Source: Cyclobacterium plantarum (GTDB taxonomy: Bacteria > Bacteroidota > Bacteroidia > Cytophagales > Cyclobacteriaceae). Taken from it: a stretch of 64,000 nucleotides of DNA. Of the stretch, positions 37,259 through 46,075 are shown one piece after another (the first letter of the stretch is position 1; every line of letters begins with the position of its first letter). The DNA lies in contig NZ_JAANYN010000016.1 of NCBI RefSeq assembly GCF_011290685.1, positions 1 through 64,000 on the forward strand, read 5' to 3'. A program made the translations under genes and the position numbers. A model generated the notes under the pieces. It saw only the letters and a list, made by a program, of their open reading frames with translations. It searched no databases and was not told the origin of the DNA.

Positions 37259-37705
37259 ATGAACAACCAAACATTGCTTCTTCTTTCCTTTTTGGTTGGA
37301 ATTATGGTGGTGATTCAAGGTGGGATAAATTCCCGATTGGGTATTCTTCTAAACAACTCTTTGCTGGCGACTTCCACAGCGCTAACAATGGGTGCGAGTT
37401 TCACAATTATTACTGTATTGATAACTGTGAGACAGTATCCAAGTATGCATCAACTCAGGGAGATCCCTATATATATGTGGTTAACAGGCGGGCTGCTAAG
37501 TTTCATAGCTGTAACGTTATTCTACTATATCATTCCAAAAGTAGGCATCTCAAAGACTGTCACCTTCGGGTTGGCTGGACAACTTGCTTTCGCAGCAATT
37601 GCCGGGCATTTTGGGTGGTTTAACATGCCGCTAGAGCCTATCACCATCAAGAAGGTTGCAGGATTGTTGTTGATGATCACAGGTGTTATTCTAATCAAAT
37701 CATGA
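37259..37705 (+). CDS. YdcZ/DUF606-type small membrane protein (DMT superfamily)
   Basis: 148 residues with about five membrane helices, starting LLSFLVGIMVVIQGGINSRLG, the typical opening of DUF606 (DMT_YdcZ), and ending with an ITGVILIKS helix. These half-size drug/metabolite-transporter relatives are thought to dimerise and export small compounds; function is mostly untested. It starts 7 bp after the cyclase gene, so it may move the substrate or product of the cyclase and nitroreductase enzymes. Confidence 0.85.
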   Translation: MNNQTLLLLSFLVGIMVVIQGGINSRLGILLNNSLLATSTALTMGASFTIITVLITVRQYPSMHQLREIPIYMWLTGGLLSFIAVTLFYYIIPKVGISKTVTFGLAGQLAFAAIAGHFGWFNMPLEPITIKKVAGLLLMITGVILIKS

Positions 37706-37706
37706 A

Positions 37707-38435
37707 ATGAACTTAATCAAAGCAAATACAAACAACCTGACTACTCTCTGGGCAGCCGGAGGTCAGCTGGCCGGACAATATATTGAAGAGTCTGGCTATC
37801 GCTTAAGCATTGCCGGAAGTGGTGAATGGCCAAACAAACTCTGGTTTACCCAACCAATGGACATGCAGGCAATCATGGATATTCAGCTCAATTGGAATCT
37901 GCCCAAACTATCACTTCCTGTTTGGGGTAATGACCTTCGTAGGCAAGAATTGATGCTTAAAGCCCATGGTTTTGAAGAGAAACTCACGCAAGTCGCCATG
38001 TCAATGAACCTGAAAGATGCTCCTGATCATGCGGAGCGTGTCATCATTCAGAAAGTGACGAGTAAACCTATAGCTGAAATTTGGTCGCAGCTATTTCAGG
38101 AAGCATTCGGATATGAGATAAGTGCCGACACTGTGAGCCGGACTATGGGTTCCATTGAGTATTTCGTTGGAAAACATAACGGAACTCTGGTAGGTACTGC
38201 CGTACTTTTTATTGACCAGGAAGGTGTTGCCGGTATACATTCGATGGGCATCATTCCTTCACAGCGCAGAAAAGGTTATGCAGAGGAATTACTTATTCAC
38301 ATGATGAATATCGCCAGATTAAAAGGTGCAGCATATGCCACCCTGCAAGCTTCTGATATGGGAAAGGGACTCTATTTCAAAATCGGCTTTCAGCAAGATT
38401 TTAGTATCAAAACATTTATTAAACCAAAAAACTAA
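37707..38435 (+). CDS. GNAT-family N-acetyltransferase
   Basis: 242 residues. The C-terminal half carries the GNAT core with the acetyl-CoA motif (GIIPSQRRKGYAEELL, about 185-200, matching Q/RxxGxG/A) and the final strand (LYFKIGF). The N-terminal half (about 1-110) is divergent and probably a second, degenerate GNAT-like fold. It would acetylate an amine; the target is unknown. The start is 1 bp after the YdcZ-like stop. Confidence 0.85.
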   Translation: MNLIKANTNNLTTLWAAGGQLAGQYIEESGYRLSIAGSGEWPNKLWFTQPMDMQAIMDIQLNWNLPKLSLPVWGNDLRRQELMLKAHGFEEKLTQVAMSMNLKDAPDHAERVIIQKVTSKPIAEIWSQLFQEAFGYEISADTVSRTMGSIEYFVGKHNGTLVGTAVLFIDQEGVAGIHSMGIIPSQRRKGYAEELLIHMMNIARLKGAAYATLQASDMGKGLYFKIGFQQDFSIKTFIKPKN

Positions 38436-38441
38436 ACAACA

Positions 38442-39077
38442 ATGAATTTATTAGACAAACTCAATTGGCGCTATGCCACAAAAGTATTTGATCCTACCAT
38501 GAAGGTGTCAGAGGAAGATTTAAACTTTCTAAAAGAAGCCATTCGGCTTTCGGTCTCTTCCTACGGCTTGCAAATGTACAAAGTACTAATTATCGAGAAC
38601 CCCGAAATCCGAAAGGAACTGCGCAAAGCCTCTTGGGATCAAGCTCAAATAACGGATTCATCTCATCTGTTTGTTTTCTGCAACTACACTAAAAACCACG
38701 ATCAACAAGTGGACAATTACATTCAGCTCGTCATTGATACCCAAAAGACTGTAAATATTCAAGGACTGAAAAAATATGGGGAGTCTATTAAATCCAGCAT
38801 TGGGAATATGACTACCGAAGCGCGAAAAAGCTGGGAGGAAAAACAGACCTACTTGGCTCTTAACAACCTGATTGTTGCATGTGCAGACCGGCAGATAGAT
38901 GCCTGTCCAATGGAGGGATTTGATAAACAAGAGTACAACCGACTTCTTGGTCTGGACGAAATGGGACTCAATGCTTCGGTGATCGCAGCAGTGGGGTATA
39001 GATCGAATAAAGATGAGACAAAAGAAAGAAAAAAAGTGCGAAAATCAATTAAAGAATTATTTCTAACTGCTGAATAA
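38442..39077 (+). CDS. Nitroreductase-family NAD(P)H oxidoreductase
   Basis: 211 residues, NfsB-like size. The FMN motifs are present: RYATKVFDP near the start, SVSSYGLQMYKVLII (about 40-54), and the C-terminal segment DACPMEGFDK with AVGYRS. The flavoenzyme would reduce nitro, quinone or enoate compounds with NAD(P)H. It is the last gene of the four-gene unit, 6 bp after GNAT. Together with a secreted hydrolase, a small exporter-like protein and an acetyltransferase, this suggests handling of a toxic or aromatic compound; that is inference. Confidence 0.88.
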   Translation: MNLLDKLNWRYATKVFDPTMKVSEEDLNFLKEAIRLSVSSYGLQMYKVLIIENPEIRKELRKASWDQAQITDSSHLFVFCNYTKNHDQQVDNYIQLVIDTQKTVNIQGLKKYGESIKSSIGNMTTEARKSWEEKQTYLALNNLIVACADRQIDACPMEGFDKQEYNRLLGLDEMGLNASVIAAVGYRSNKDETKERKKVRKSIKELFLTAE

Positions 39078-39923
39078 AGAAACAGATGAACAACAAACAA
39101 AAAAACAAAGCAAGGCTACCCCACCTGGTATTTTATATCTGCTGATAATCATATTGGGGGGTTTTAGCCAAGGTTATATTCTTGGAATAATTTTTTACTC
39201 TCTACCGGTTTACCCCGCCTATCGCGACCACCCGGATTCGAAATGAAATCACTTTGAAAACTGTTTAACGTTACCTGAACGACTAAACTGGCAATGTCAC
39301 TGAATAGCTCTGGAAAAGGGATCTGCATCTAAGCCCTAAAAGGGAATATATCACGCCCCCAGAAATCATAGACCCTGAGTTCGACTGAATTTCGTTAAAA
39401 AACCATCATCCCGAGGCTTAAAGAGGGTTTTTAGCGGTGAAAGCCGTGAGAATTTCTGGCCAAACGAGCCTGCCACACCCTTTCCCAGCTCCTATACCCA
39501 CGAGAAAGGGTTCGCAGTAACGATTCAATTGGTATTTATTGACGATCTTTATTCGAACTCAGTTATAGAAACTCTTTTTACTATGGGCTATACCCATCGC
39601 TGAATGATCCCGCCTTTTCCTGAAATAATTGATGATTCTTTTGTTGAGATGAGATACCTCCATTGCCAGGGTATTTCCTGCCTGCAAGACTTGATCGAAG
39701 GTAAGTTCTTTTGGTAGGCCCAACAGTAAATTAAATTTAATCCATAGCCTTCTATAGGACTTAACAGAATGAAAAGGGTGCTGCACCCAAGCACTGACAG
39801 TGCGAAATACCAAAACACAGGGTGTAGCCCTGTGAAAACCATCGACTACTGCAACTCAAGCCCTGTAAGGGCGAAATATATTTCCCTGGCCTGCTATAAG
39901 GGATTCAGTTTCCTGAATCCGGA
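39078..39923. repeat. Gene-free region with REP-like palindromes
   Basis: 846 bp without a supported gene. It holds several short palindromes: CCCTAAAAGGG (39334-39344), GGGTGCTGCACCC (39776-39788), GCACTGACAGTGC within a unit at 39788-39810, CAGGGTGTAGCCCTG (39818-39832), and GCCCTGTAAGGGC within a unit at 39857-39879. Two units share the frame CAAGC-palindrome-GCGAAATAY. This looks like a REP/BIME-type cluster. No transposase of the RAYT type is adjacent. Open frames on the minus strand at 39559-39842 lack protein-like features. Confidence 0.65.
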
Positions 39924-41042
39924 TCACAGATAAGCCGGTTCCTGCTGGCTGAGGCAATGGAAAGATCCCAGCCCCCAAATCAAATCCCAGGAATCTATAC
40001 CCACCACCTTTCTGTCCGGGAAACAGCCGCTGATTATATCCAGTGCTTTTTCATCATTTTTATCCCTGAAGGTAGGCACAATCACATGTTTATTGGCAAT
40101 GTAAAAATTGGCGTAACTGGCAGGTAAGCGGGTATTTTCGTAAATCACAGGAGAAGGCATGGGTAATTCAACAATATCCAGAGACTGCCCATCCGGAAGC
40201 CTGAAAGCCTGTAACATCTCCAGGTTTTCTTTCAATACCTGATAGTTCTCATCTTTTTTATCGGACTCGACCACGGTCACCACTTTATTTTCGCTGACAA
40301 AGCGGGTCAGGTCATCCACATGCCCATCTGTATCATCCCCAATGATCCCATCTTTTAGCCAAAGTAGCTGCCGGACGCCATAATAGTCTCTTAAAATATT
40401 TTCGATCTCTTCCCGGCTATGTTGGGGATTCCTGTTGGGGTTTAACAAACAGGCCTCAGTAGTGATCAGGGTACCTTTGCCGTTAAAATCCACCGATCCC
40501 CCTTCCATAATGATGCCGGGTTTAAAGCAGGGAATTTTCAAAATCAAGGCTACTTTTTCCGGGATCAGATTGTCCAGGTCATAGGGTGGGTATTTATTCC
40601 CCCAGGCATTGTATCCCCAATCCACGATGGCTTTCCCCATTTCTTTATCCTGATTCAGCAAAAAAGAAGGGCCATGATCCCTGCACCAGGCATCATTGGT
40701 AGGAAAATGGTGAAAAACCACCTGATTCATGTCTGCCTCTGCCCTGTACAGCTGCTCGCAGGCAAAGGTTTGCATGGCCGCATCCGCTACCATAATATTT
40801 ACCTTTTCACCCTTAGCCAGACAGGCCACAAACTCACTGTATGCAGGATAGATACTTTCGATTTTGCCGGGCCAGGAGGCCTCCTTGTGCGGCCAGCTCA
40901 GCCAGGTGGCTTCATGTTTGTGAAATTCTGCAGGAAAGAAATACCCCAAAGCTGAGGGGCATACCGGATCGGAGCCTGAATTGCCTTTAAAATTAAATTT
41001 AGGATCAATTTCCATCCAGGTAGCGCTTGAGAATTGGGTCAT
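39924..41042 (-). CDS. aguA: Agmatine deiminase
   Basis: 372 residues from ATG 41042; ATG 41015 is an equally plausible start, since conserved sequence begins near residue 29 (LGYFFPAEF). The family motifs are visible: HEATWLSWPHKEASWPG, CRDHGPSF, MEGGSVDFNGKGT, GDDTDGHVDD and the catalytic Cys near the end (LGSFHCLSQQEP). It turns agmatine into N-carbamoylputrescine plus ammonia. It overlaps the aguB gene upstream by 38 bp (11 bp with the later start), so the two are coupled. Confidence 0.95.
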   Translation of the reverse strand: MTQFSSATWMEIDPKFNFKGNSGSDPVCPSALGYFFPAEFHKHEATWLSWPHKEASWPGKIESIYPAYSEFVACLAKGEKVNIMVADAAMQTFACEQLYRAEADMNQVVFHHFPTNDAWCRDHGPSFLLNQDKEMGKAIVDWGYNAWGNKYPPYDLDNLIPEKVALILKIPCFKPGIIMEGGSVDFNGKGTLITTEACLLNPNRNPQHSREEIENILRDYYGVRQLLWLKDGIIGDDTDGHVDDLTRFVSENKVVTVVESDKKDENYQVLKENLEMLQAFRLPDGQSLDIVELPMPSPVIYENTRLPASYANFYIANKHVIVPTFRDKNDEKALDIISGCFPDRKVVGIDSWDLIWGLGSFHCLSQQEPAYL

Positions 41043-41880
41043 AACTGTCTATCCTTCTATCCCTGAGAAAGGGCCAATGGGTCCTGTAACGGTCAGATCC
41101 GGCCAGGCTGACAGGGACCACCTGCACGGCTTCCTCCAAATGTGGGGCCTGGTAAATGACTTTTCCAAACGCGTTGGTCACAAAAGAACCTCCCCAAAAC
41201 TGCAATTCTCCCTCTTTTCCGGTACGGTTTACAGCAATTACCGGAACCCCGTTGGCAACTGCATGAGATTTCTGTATGGTTTGCCAGGCCTGGTATTGTT
41301 CTTCATTGGTGTCCGGATCCTGCGATTCATGCCAGCCAATGGCGGTGGGGTAAAACAACATATCAGCACCCATAAGACTGGTGATCCTTGCTGCTTCAGG
41401 ATACCACTGGTCCCAACAAATGAGTATGCCCAAATTGCCATACCTGGTGGGAAATACTTTGTACCCCAGATCACCAGGAGTAAAATAAAACTTTTCATAA
41501 AAACCGGGATCATCCGGTATGTGCATTTTGCGGTATTTACCCAAATAGCTGCCATCGGCATCCAGCACAGCTGTAGTATTGTGGTATATACCCTCTGCAC
41601 GCTTCTCAAACAGAGAAGCAATAATGACGATTTCAAGCTCTGCAGCTAACCTCGAAAAGATTTCGGTACTTGGGCCAGGAATTTTTTCAGCAAGTGAGAA
41701 GTTTTCATAAGCCTCTACATCGCAGAAATATAGCGACCTGAACAGCTCCTGCAGACAAACAATCCTGGCACCCTGACCGGCCGCTTTTTTGATGGCGGTT
41801 ACCGTTTTTTCAACATTCGCTTCAGGTTCTCCCCCGCAAGTGAGTTGCACCAAACCAATATTAATATTCTTTTCTGTCAA
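41005..41880 (-). CDS. aguB: N-carbamoylputrescine amidase
   Basis: 291 residues, nitrilase superfamily with the Glu-Lys-Cys triad: CLQELF (Glu about 44), KYRKMHIPD (Lys about 119) and LICWDQWYPEAAR (Cys about 153). It hydrolyses N-carbamoylputrescine to putrescine, the second half of the agmatine route. The start is a TTG at 41880; no in-frame ATG lies close upstream. It is transcribed ahead of aguA. Confidence 0.94.
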   Translation of the reverse strand: MTEKNINIGLVQLTCGGEPEANVEKTVTAIKKAAGQGARIVCLQELFRSLYFCDVEAYENFSLAEKIPGPSTEIFSRLAAELEIVIIASLFEKRAEGIYHNTTAVLDADGSYLGKYRKMHIPDDPGFYEKFYFTPGDLGYKVFPTRYGNLGILICWDQWYPEAARITSLMGADMLFYPTAIGWHESQDPDTNEEQYQAWQTIQKSHAVANGVPVIAVNRTGKEGELQFWGGSFVTNAFGKVIYQAPHLEEAVQVVPVSLAGSDRYRTHWPFLRDRRIDSYDPILKRYLDGN

Positions 41881-41938
41881 AGGAATTTTATTTATATGTA
41901 TGAATACCTGTTACTTACCCCAAAAACTTAAAAAAATT

Positions 41939-43078
41939 CTAAGTAGCCAATAATTGCATTTTCTCTTTATGGATGACCGGATTGGCATACATGGCAAGGA
42001 AATTTCTTACAGCCACCGGATCATTCAATTCCACCCCCTCCCTCATTCTTGCCTCAAATTCATCTTTTTCCTGAGGTGTATATTGATCTTTGTGTTCTTC
42101 TGATTTGTTGAGCAAATCCAGGGCAATGTAGTTGGTAGGCCATAGCCGGTAGTTTTTCACAATTTCTTTATCCAGTTCCTCCACCAGCAATTGCAATTGC
42201 TTATTGACCGTTTTTTCCTTTTCAAATATTGCCTCTATTTCCTTATCCAGGATCTCACCTACCGAGATGTGAATTCGCTTCTTTTGCCCCATTATACCAC
42301 TCATAAGGGTTATAAAGTCCTCATTTTTTTGCTTTACATAAGCCTCTTCCCGGGACTTGGCCAAAAGCTCGGGCATTTTAAGCATATCGGTAGGATCATT
42401 TTCATAGGAAATGGATACCGGCACAATCTTAAGCCTGATAAAATAATCCTTTAAAGGCATCTCTCCGCAGGCCTTGGACAGCATTTTCAACACCCCTTTC
42501 TGGGTCAAATCCATCCCATCTTTCGTCCTGCCCTCTCTTTGAGCAATCCACACCGACCTGTTCTGGGAGAAAATGGCCTCACGAATAAATTCAGCATTCA
42601 GCAGGGAATATTCCAGCATGGCCTTATGGCTCAGCCCCCTGTGAACGATGAAATTCCGCGTAAGCCTGGATAAGGTTTTTAAGAACGGTTTCTTGACCAG
42701 ATTATCCCCAATAGCAGATGTGGTCATGAGCAGACCGTGCTCGTACAAGGTGGTGTTCAAAAGGGAGGTGTCGAGGATGATATCCCTGTGGTTGGAAATA
42801 AACAAATAGGCCGTATTGGGCTCCAGCTTTCCAAAGCCTGAGGTTGTCAGTCCATTTGAACTGATGGCCAGAACCTTTTGCACGGAATGGTATATGAAGT
42901 TGATCTGAAAGTCTCGTATAGAATGCGTTTTTAGCAACTGCTCTGTCCATTCTTCATCCGTCTTATCAGGAAAAGTAAAATTCATCATGGCTTTCATCAT
43001 GGGATGAGCGGCCACTTCCATCAAAGCCCGGTTGACTTCACTATCATAAAAAGGTCTTATCGAATCAAATTTGGACAT
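41939..43078 (-). CDS. Glycerophospholipid acyltransferase (PlsC/PlsB-like)
   Basis: 379 residues. It has a central acyltransferase domain with ISNHRDIILD (about 99-108), FIVHRGLS, an EGRTKDG motif (about 181-187) and IVPVSISYE (about 223-231), which correspond to motifs I-IV of glycerolphosphate acyltransferases. The first motif spaces His and Asp by five residues rather than the usual four. A helical C-terminal region of some 130 residues follows. It is probably a membrane-associated acyltransferase of phospholipid or ornithine-lipid synthesis. It is a single gene with a terminator about 75 bp upstream of its start. Confidence 0.85.
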   Translation of the reverse strand: MSKFDSIRPFYDSEVNRALMEVAAHPMMKAMMNFTFPDKTDEEWTEQLLKTHSIRDFQINFIYHSVQKVLAISSNGLTTSGFGKLEPNTAYLFISNHRDIILDTSLLNTTLYEHGLLMTTSAIGDNLVKKPFLKTLSRLTRNFIVHRGLSHKAMLEYSLLNAEFIREAIFSQNRSVWIAQREGRTKDGMDLTQKGVLKMLSKACGEMPLKDYFIRLKIVPVSISYENDPTDMLKMPELLAKSREEAYVKQKNEDFITLMSGIMGQKKRIHISVGEILDKEIEAIFEKEKTVNKQLQLLVEELDKEIVKNYRLWPTNYIALDLLNKSEEHKDQYTPQEKDEFEARMREGVELNDPVAVRNFLAMYANPVIHKEKMQLLAT

Positions 43079-43153
43079 ACTTTATCTATTAATAGGGTGC
43101 AAATTACAAAAAATGGCCCAAAGGTTCCTTCCTTTTGTCAAACAATAGTACTG

Positions 43154-43192
43154 AAACAAAAAAGCCCCGAATTTTTCAGGGCTTTTTGTTTC
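43154..43192 (-). terminator. Terminator after the DUF1080 gene
   Basis: AAAAAGCCC (left arm, ending 43165) pairs with GGGCTTTTT (43179-43187), and the arms extend through AAAC/GTTT with one bulge. The A and T tracts on both sides would work in either direction; on the minus strand it closes the DUF1080 and Gfo/Idh/MocA transcript. Confidence 0.85.
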
Positions 43193-43238
43193 ATGGGTTT
43201 ACGATCCTAAAGGTGGTTGAAAGGTAAACATGTAATTT

Positions 43239-43850
43239 TTACAGGGTCTTTACTTTGATGTCTCTCCATGAAATCTTCAACCCTCCGCCACTGTGAATCT
43301 GTAAGGCAATCTGCCCCTCTCCTTCTCCGATTTTTTCATCGGTATAATCTACCATTTCTACCCCGTTTAACCAGGTGGTAACATGATCGCCTTCTACTCG
43401 GATTTTGATATCATTCCATTCTCCGAATTTCAGGTTTTTGTCCTTTTCGGGATCTGGCTTGATCAACCAGCCCCTGCCATAGGACTCATAAATCCCTCCT
43501 GTATCATTGCCGGGAGGAGCCACTTCCACCTGCCATCCGGACACCTTGGTGCCTTCAAATGTGGATCGGAAGAAAATACCACTATTGCCGTCCTGATCCT
43601 GCTTGAATTGCGCTGTCAACTCGAAATCCTTGTAGTTTTCCTCTGTTCCCAAATAACCATATTCTGCATCTGGCCCACTTTCAGAAACCAAAATCCCGTC
43701 TTCCACATACCACTTTTCCGTCCCATATATGGTCCACCCGGAAAGGTCTTCTCCATTAAAAAGTTCTTTCTCTCCGGAAGATGAGGCACAGGACAACAAC
43801 AGGGCCACAGCCAGTACCAGGCTACCACTTTTTACAATTGTTTTCATCAT
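43239..43850 (-). CDS. DUF1080 (3-keto-disaccharide hydrolase fold) lipoprotein
   Basis: 203 residues with a lipobox (AVALLLSC, about 14-21). The remaining domain is one LamG-like jelly roll of the DUF1080/PF06439 family (LFNGEDLSGWTIYG at its start, NSGIFFRSTFEG, GEWNDIKIRVEGDHVTTWLNG). Some relatives hydrolyse 3-keto-glycosides. It lies 31 bp after a Tat-exported Gfo/Idh/MocA oxidoreductase gene, a very common pairing in Bacteroidota that fits oxidation to a 3-keto sugar followed by cleavage. Confidence 0.9.
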   Translation of the reverse strand: MMKTIVKSGSLVLAVALLLSCASSSGEKELFNGEDLSGWTIYGTEKWYVEDGILVSESGPDAEYGYLGTEENYKDFELTAQFKQDQDGNSGIFFRSTFEGTKVSGWQVEVAPPGNDTGGIYESYGRGWLIKPDPEKDKNLKFGEWNDIKIRVEGDHVTTWLNGVEMVDYTDEKIGEGEGQIALQIHSGGGLKISWRDIKVKTL

Positions 43851-43881
43851 TTGTTCTAGGTTTTACTTATCTGATTGAAAT

Positions 43882-45228
43882 TTATACCAAACTCATATTT
43901 ACGGGATCCCATTGGATAAACTGATCCTGAAAATAACTGTCATTGCACAATAATGCAGGTGCTGCGGCACGAAAAGCAAAAACCGGATCCTCTACTACCT
44001 TCCCTCCTTCACGGATGGCCTGGAAAAAGTTGCCAAAATGATCGTAATGAGCCCCTTTATATCCCGGCTCCACTTTGTATACCATTTCATTGGGTGGAAG
44101 TATCCTTTTCCTGTCGGCTGCAGCTCCTCTCATTTTTGCCTGTGCTTCCATAAAAGGATCATCACTGGCCGTCTGCTGATTGGTTTTCACGACTACCTCA
44201 TCCCACTTCACATCCATAGATCCCTTGCTCCCCACAATCCTAAGGTAGGTGGTTCCGCTGGTACCGTCTACAAAGTTACACCTTAATGAAAGGTTGAAAC
44301 CAGGATGTTGTTCACTGTCCGGATATTGAAACATCCCCAGCAACACATCGGGTACTTCCCTGCCATCCTTCCAATACCTCAATCCACCCATCGCTGATAC
44401 TTTATCAGGACCCAGAGAATTGGTAATGAAATGAAGACTGGTAAATAAATGTACAAAAAGATCACCTGACATGCCGGTGCCATAATCCAGGTAATTTCTC
44501 CACCTGAAAAACCGCAACGGATCAAATTCCCTTGATTTGGTATTGGAAATATAGCGTTGCCAGTCCACCGTATTTTCAGAGGCGTCATTGGGAACCAGGT
44601 ATTGCCATGCCCCTTCAGGAGAATGCCTGGCCCAGAACCCTTCTGCATAATTGATGTCGCCTATGGCTCCTGATGCCAGGAGCTCCCGGGCCTTCTCATT
44701 TCCCAGACTGGAAATACCCTGACTGCCAACCATAAAAACTTTACCCGATTTTTTCCAGGCATCAATCACTTCTTTTCCTTCGGACACATGGTGCACCATG
44801 GGTTTTTCGCAGTACACGTGTTTTCCGGCATTCAGGGCATCTATACTGATCTGTTTGTGCCAGTGATCTGGTGTCCCAATCAATACAGCATCAATATCCT
44901 TCCTTTTAAGAATTTCTTTGTGGTCCTTGGTCAGGAACAAATGATTTCCCCACTTTTCTTTGGCTGATTCCAACCTGCCATCATACAAGTCGCAAACTGC
45001 AGTTATTTGTACATTGTCATGCTGAAGTGCGGTGTTCATGTCCTGGGTCCCCATAATCCCGGCCCCTATTAGTGCTATTTTAAGCTCACTGGCTGCAGCA
45101 TCCTGCTGCTGTCTCCTCATGTGGGTGTATTCAGGTGATTCCTGATGGGCAAAGGCTGCTGGTGCCAATGCCGAAGCTGCTCCGGCAAGGCTCAATCTTC
45201 TTAAAAATTGACGTCGGTTATTTTCCAT
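43882..45228 (-). CDS. Tat-exported Gfo/Idh/MocA oxidoreductase
   Basis: 448 residues from ATG 45228. The N-terminus is a twin-arginine signal (NRRQFLRRLSLAGAASALA), so an earlier in-frame start (45357) is rejected. The Rossmann motif ALIGAGIMG follows at about 54, then LIGTPDHWH and the EKPMVHHVSEG motif of the family. It oxidises or reduces a sugar-like substrate with tightly bound NAD(P) in the periplasm. The next gene is a DUF1080 lipoprotein, probably in one transcript. The substrate is not determined. Confidence 0.92.
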   Translation of the reverse strand: MENNRRQFLRRLSLAGAASALAPAAFAHQESPEYTHMRRQQQDAAASELKIALIGAGIMGTQDMNTALQHDNVQITAVCDLYDGRLESAKEKWGNHLFLTKDHKEILKRKDIDAVLIGTPDHWHKQISIDALNAGKHVYCEKPMVHHVSEGKEVIDAWKKSGKVFMVGSQGISSLGNEKARELLASGAIGDINYAEGFWARHSPEGAWQYLVPNDASENTVDWQRYISNTKSREFDPLRFFRWRNYLDYGTGMSGDLFVHLFTSLHFITNSLGPDKVSAMGGLRYWKDGREVPDVLLGMFQYPDSEQHPGFNLSLRCNFVDGTSGTTYLRIVGSKGSMDVKWDEVVVKTNQQTASDDPFMEAQAKMRGAAADRKRILPPNEMVYKVEPGYKGAHYDHFGNFFQAIREGGKVVEDPVFAFRAAAPALLCNDSYFQDQFIQWDPVNMSLV

Positions 45229-45601
45229 AATTATCAGTTTGATCCAAACAAAGAATAAATATAGCCAAATATTAAAACATATTTTTATACAATGAGATAA
45301 ACTTAATAAATAATTTAAGCTATCTCTCTTCTCATTCCCCATTAGGCCCCATAACATTCACAAAAAAATCCCTTCCTGATGTGGAAGAGATTTTTTTGAC
45401 CTGGTAGTTAAAATTGGTTTTGTTTGTTGATAATAGTTTTGACGTATTTATTTTTTGTTGCAAAAGCCAATAATTTGCCCCCTACCAAGGGCTACAGGCA
45501 TCCGGAGGAATATTGCCTTTGCCCCGATAGTTAAGGCGGCTACCGGGAAATCCTTCCATGCCGGTTTCGTAATGTGCGATTTCATGACTCAAATACCATC
45601 C
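45229..45601. other. Intergenic region with a terminator and an in-frame extension
   Basis: The part 45229-45361 is AT-rich and should hold the promoter of the minus-strand oxidoreductase. A hairpin at 45362-45397 is listed separately. From 45601 down to about 45485 the minus strand continues in frame after the stop of the small lipoprotein gene, reading GWYLSHEIAHYETGMEGFPG and on to DACSPW before TAG. This could be a relic or a repeat; see findings. Confidence 0.4.
45362..45397. terminator. Bidirectional terminator-like hairpin
   Basis: A seven-A run with TCCCTTCC pairs with GGAAGAGA and a seven-T run around a TGATGT loop, 14 of 15 pairs (one C-A mismatch). It can act on the small lipoprotein transcript (minus). 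Confidence 0.75.
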
Positions 45602-45949
45602 TTAATTTCTGTTGGGGCCTTCCTCATTGGGTTGATTCTGGTATCTATTGTTGTTATAATTTGGATTATTGGGATCCATCATCCGCTGCTGTGGCCATTG
45701 AGGAGTCAATTCCTTTTCCTCCAAACTCACCAATACATCATTTTCAAAGGTGGCCAATAAATAAAAGCGCTCATCTTTGTTGATCCGGTACACTTTCTTT
45801 TCATTGTTCAACTGGCTGATAACTGCATCTTTATTTTGTCTCAGAAATTTACTTTCGGACATTCCCAACTGATAGGGGATTCTAGGCTGAAACAAAGCAC
45901 AGGAACCCATTAAAAATACCAAACTCAAAATACTCAATGTTCTTTTCAT
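45602..45949 (-). CDS. Small lipoprotein of unknown function
   Basis: 115 residues from ATG 45949 (another ATG three codons earlier, 45958). A lipobox (FLMGSC, about 12-17) is followed by a short alpha/beta region (LGMSESKFLRQ, VYRINKDERFYLLATFENDVLVSLEE) resembling SmpA/BamE-like small lipoproteins, then an Asn/Pro-rich tail. BamE relationship is only a guess from the GMSxxxF opening. The same frame continues past the stop for about 39 codons. Confidence 0.72.
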   Translation of the reverse strand: MKRTLSILSLVFLMGSCALFQPRIPYQLGMSESKFLRQNKDAVISQLNNEKKVYRINKDERFYLLATFENDVLVSLEEKELTPQWPQQRMMDPNNPNYNNNRYQNQPNEEGPNRN

Positions 45950-46075
45950 TACATGCATTTGCGTTAAATAATAAATTGACAGCCTTTATCAATTTTAACC
46001 AATACAAGTACAATAATTTTGCCAAAAGTTTATCGTTTGAACCTAAAGCCATTAGCTGTTGGGGCAATAAATTTT

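Noticed and set aside
39085-39243. Short hydrophobic frame after the nitroreductase gene (LLIIILGGFSQG)
   Set aside because: No ATG, GTG or TTG start before the hydrophobic part, only CTG; likely chance or a gene relic.
39559-39842. Overlapping minus-strand frames of 84 codons
   Set aside because: They pass through REP-like palindromes and show no domain, signal or conserved feature.
45129-45357. Extended N-terminus (43 more residues) for the Gfo/Idh/MocA protein
   Set aside because: It would bury the twin-arginine signal inside the protein; ATG 45228 is the natural start.
45455-45783. Plus-strand frames across the small lipoprotein gene (about 70-100 codons)
   Set aside because: The minus-strand lipoprotein with a lipobox explains this stretch; the plus frames lack a start context or domain.
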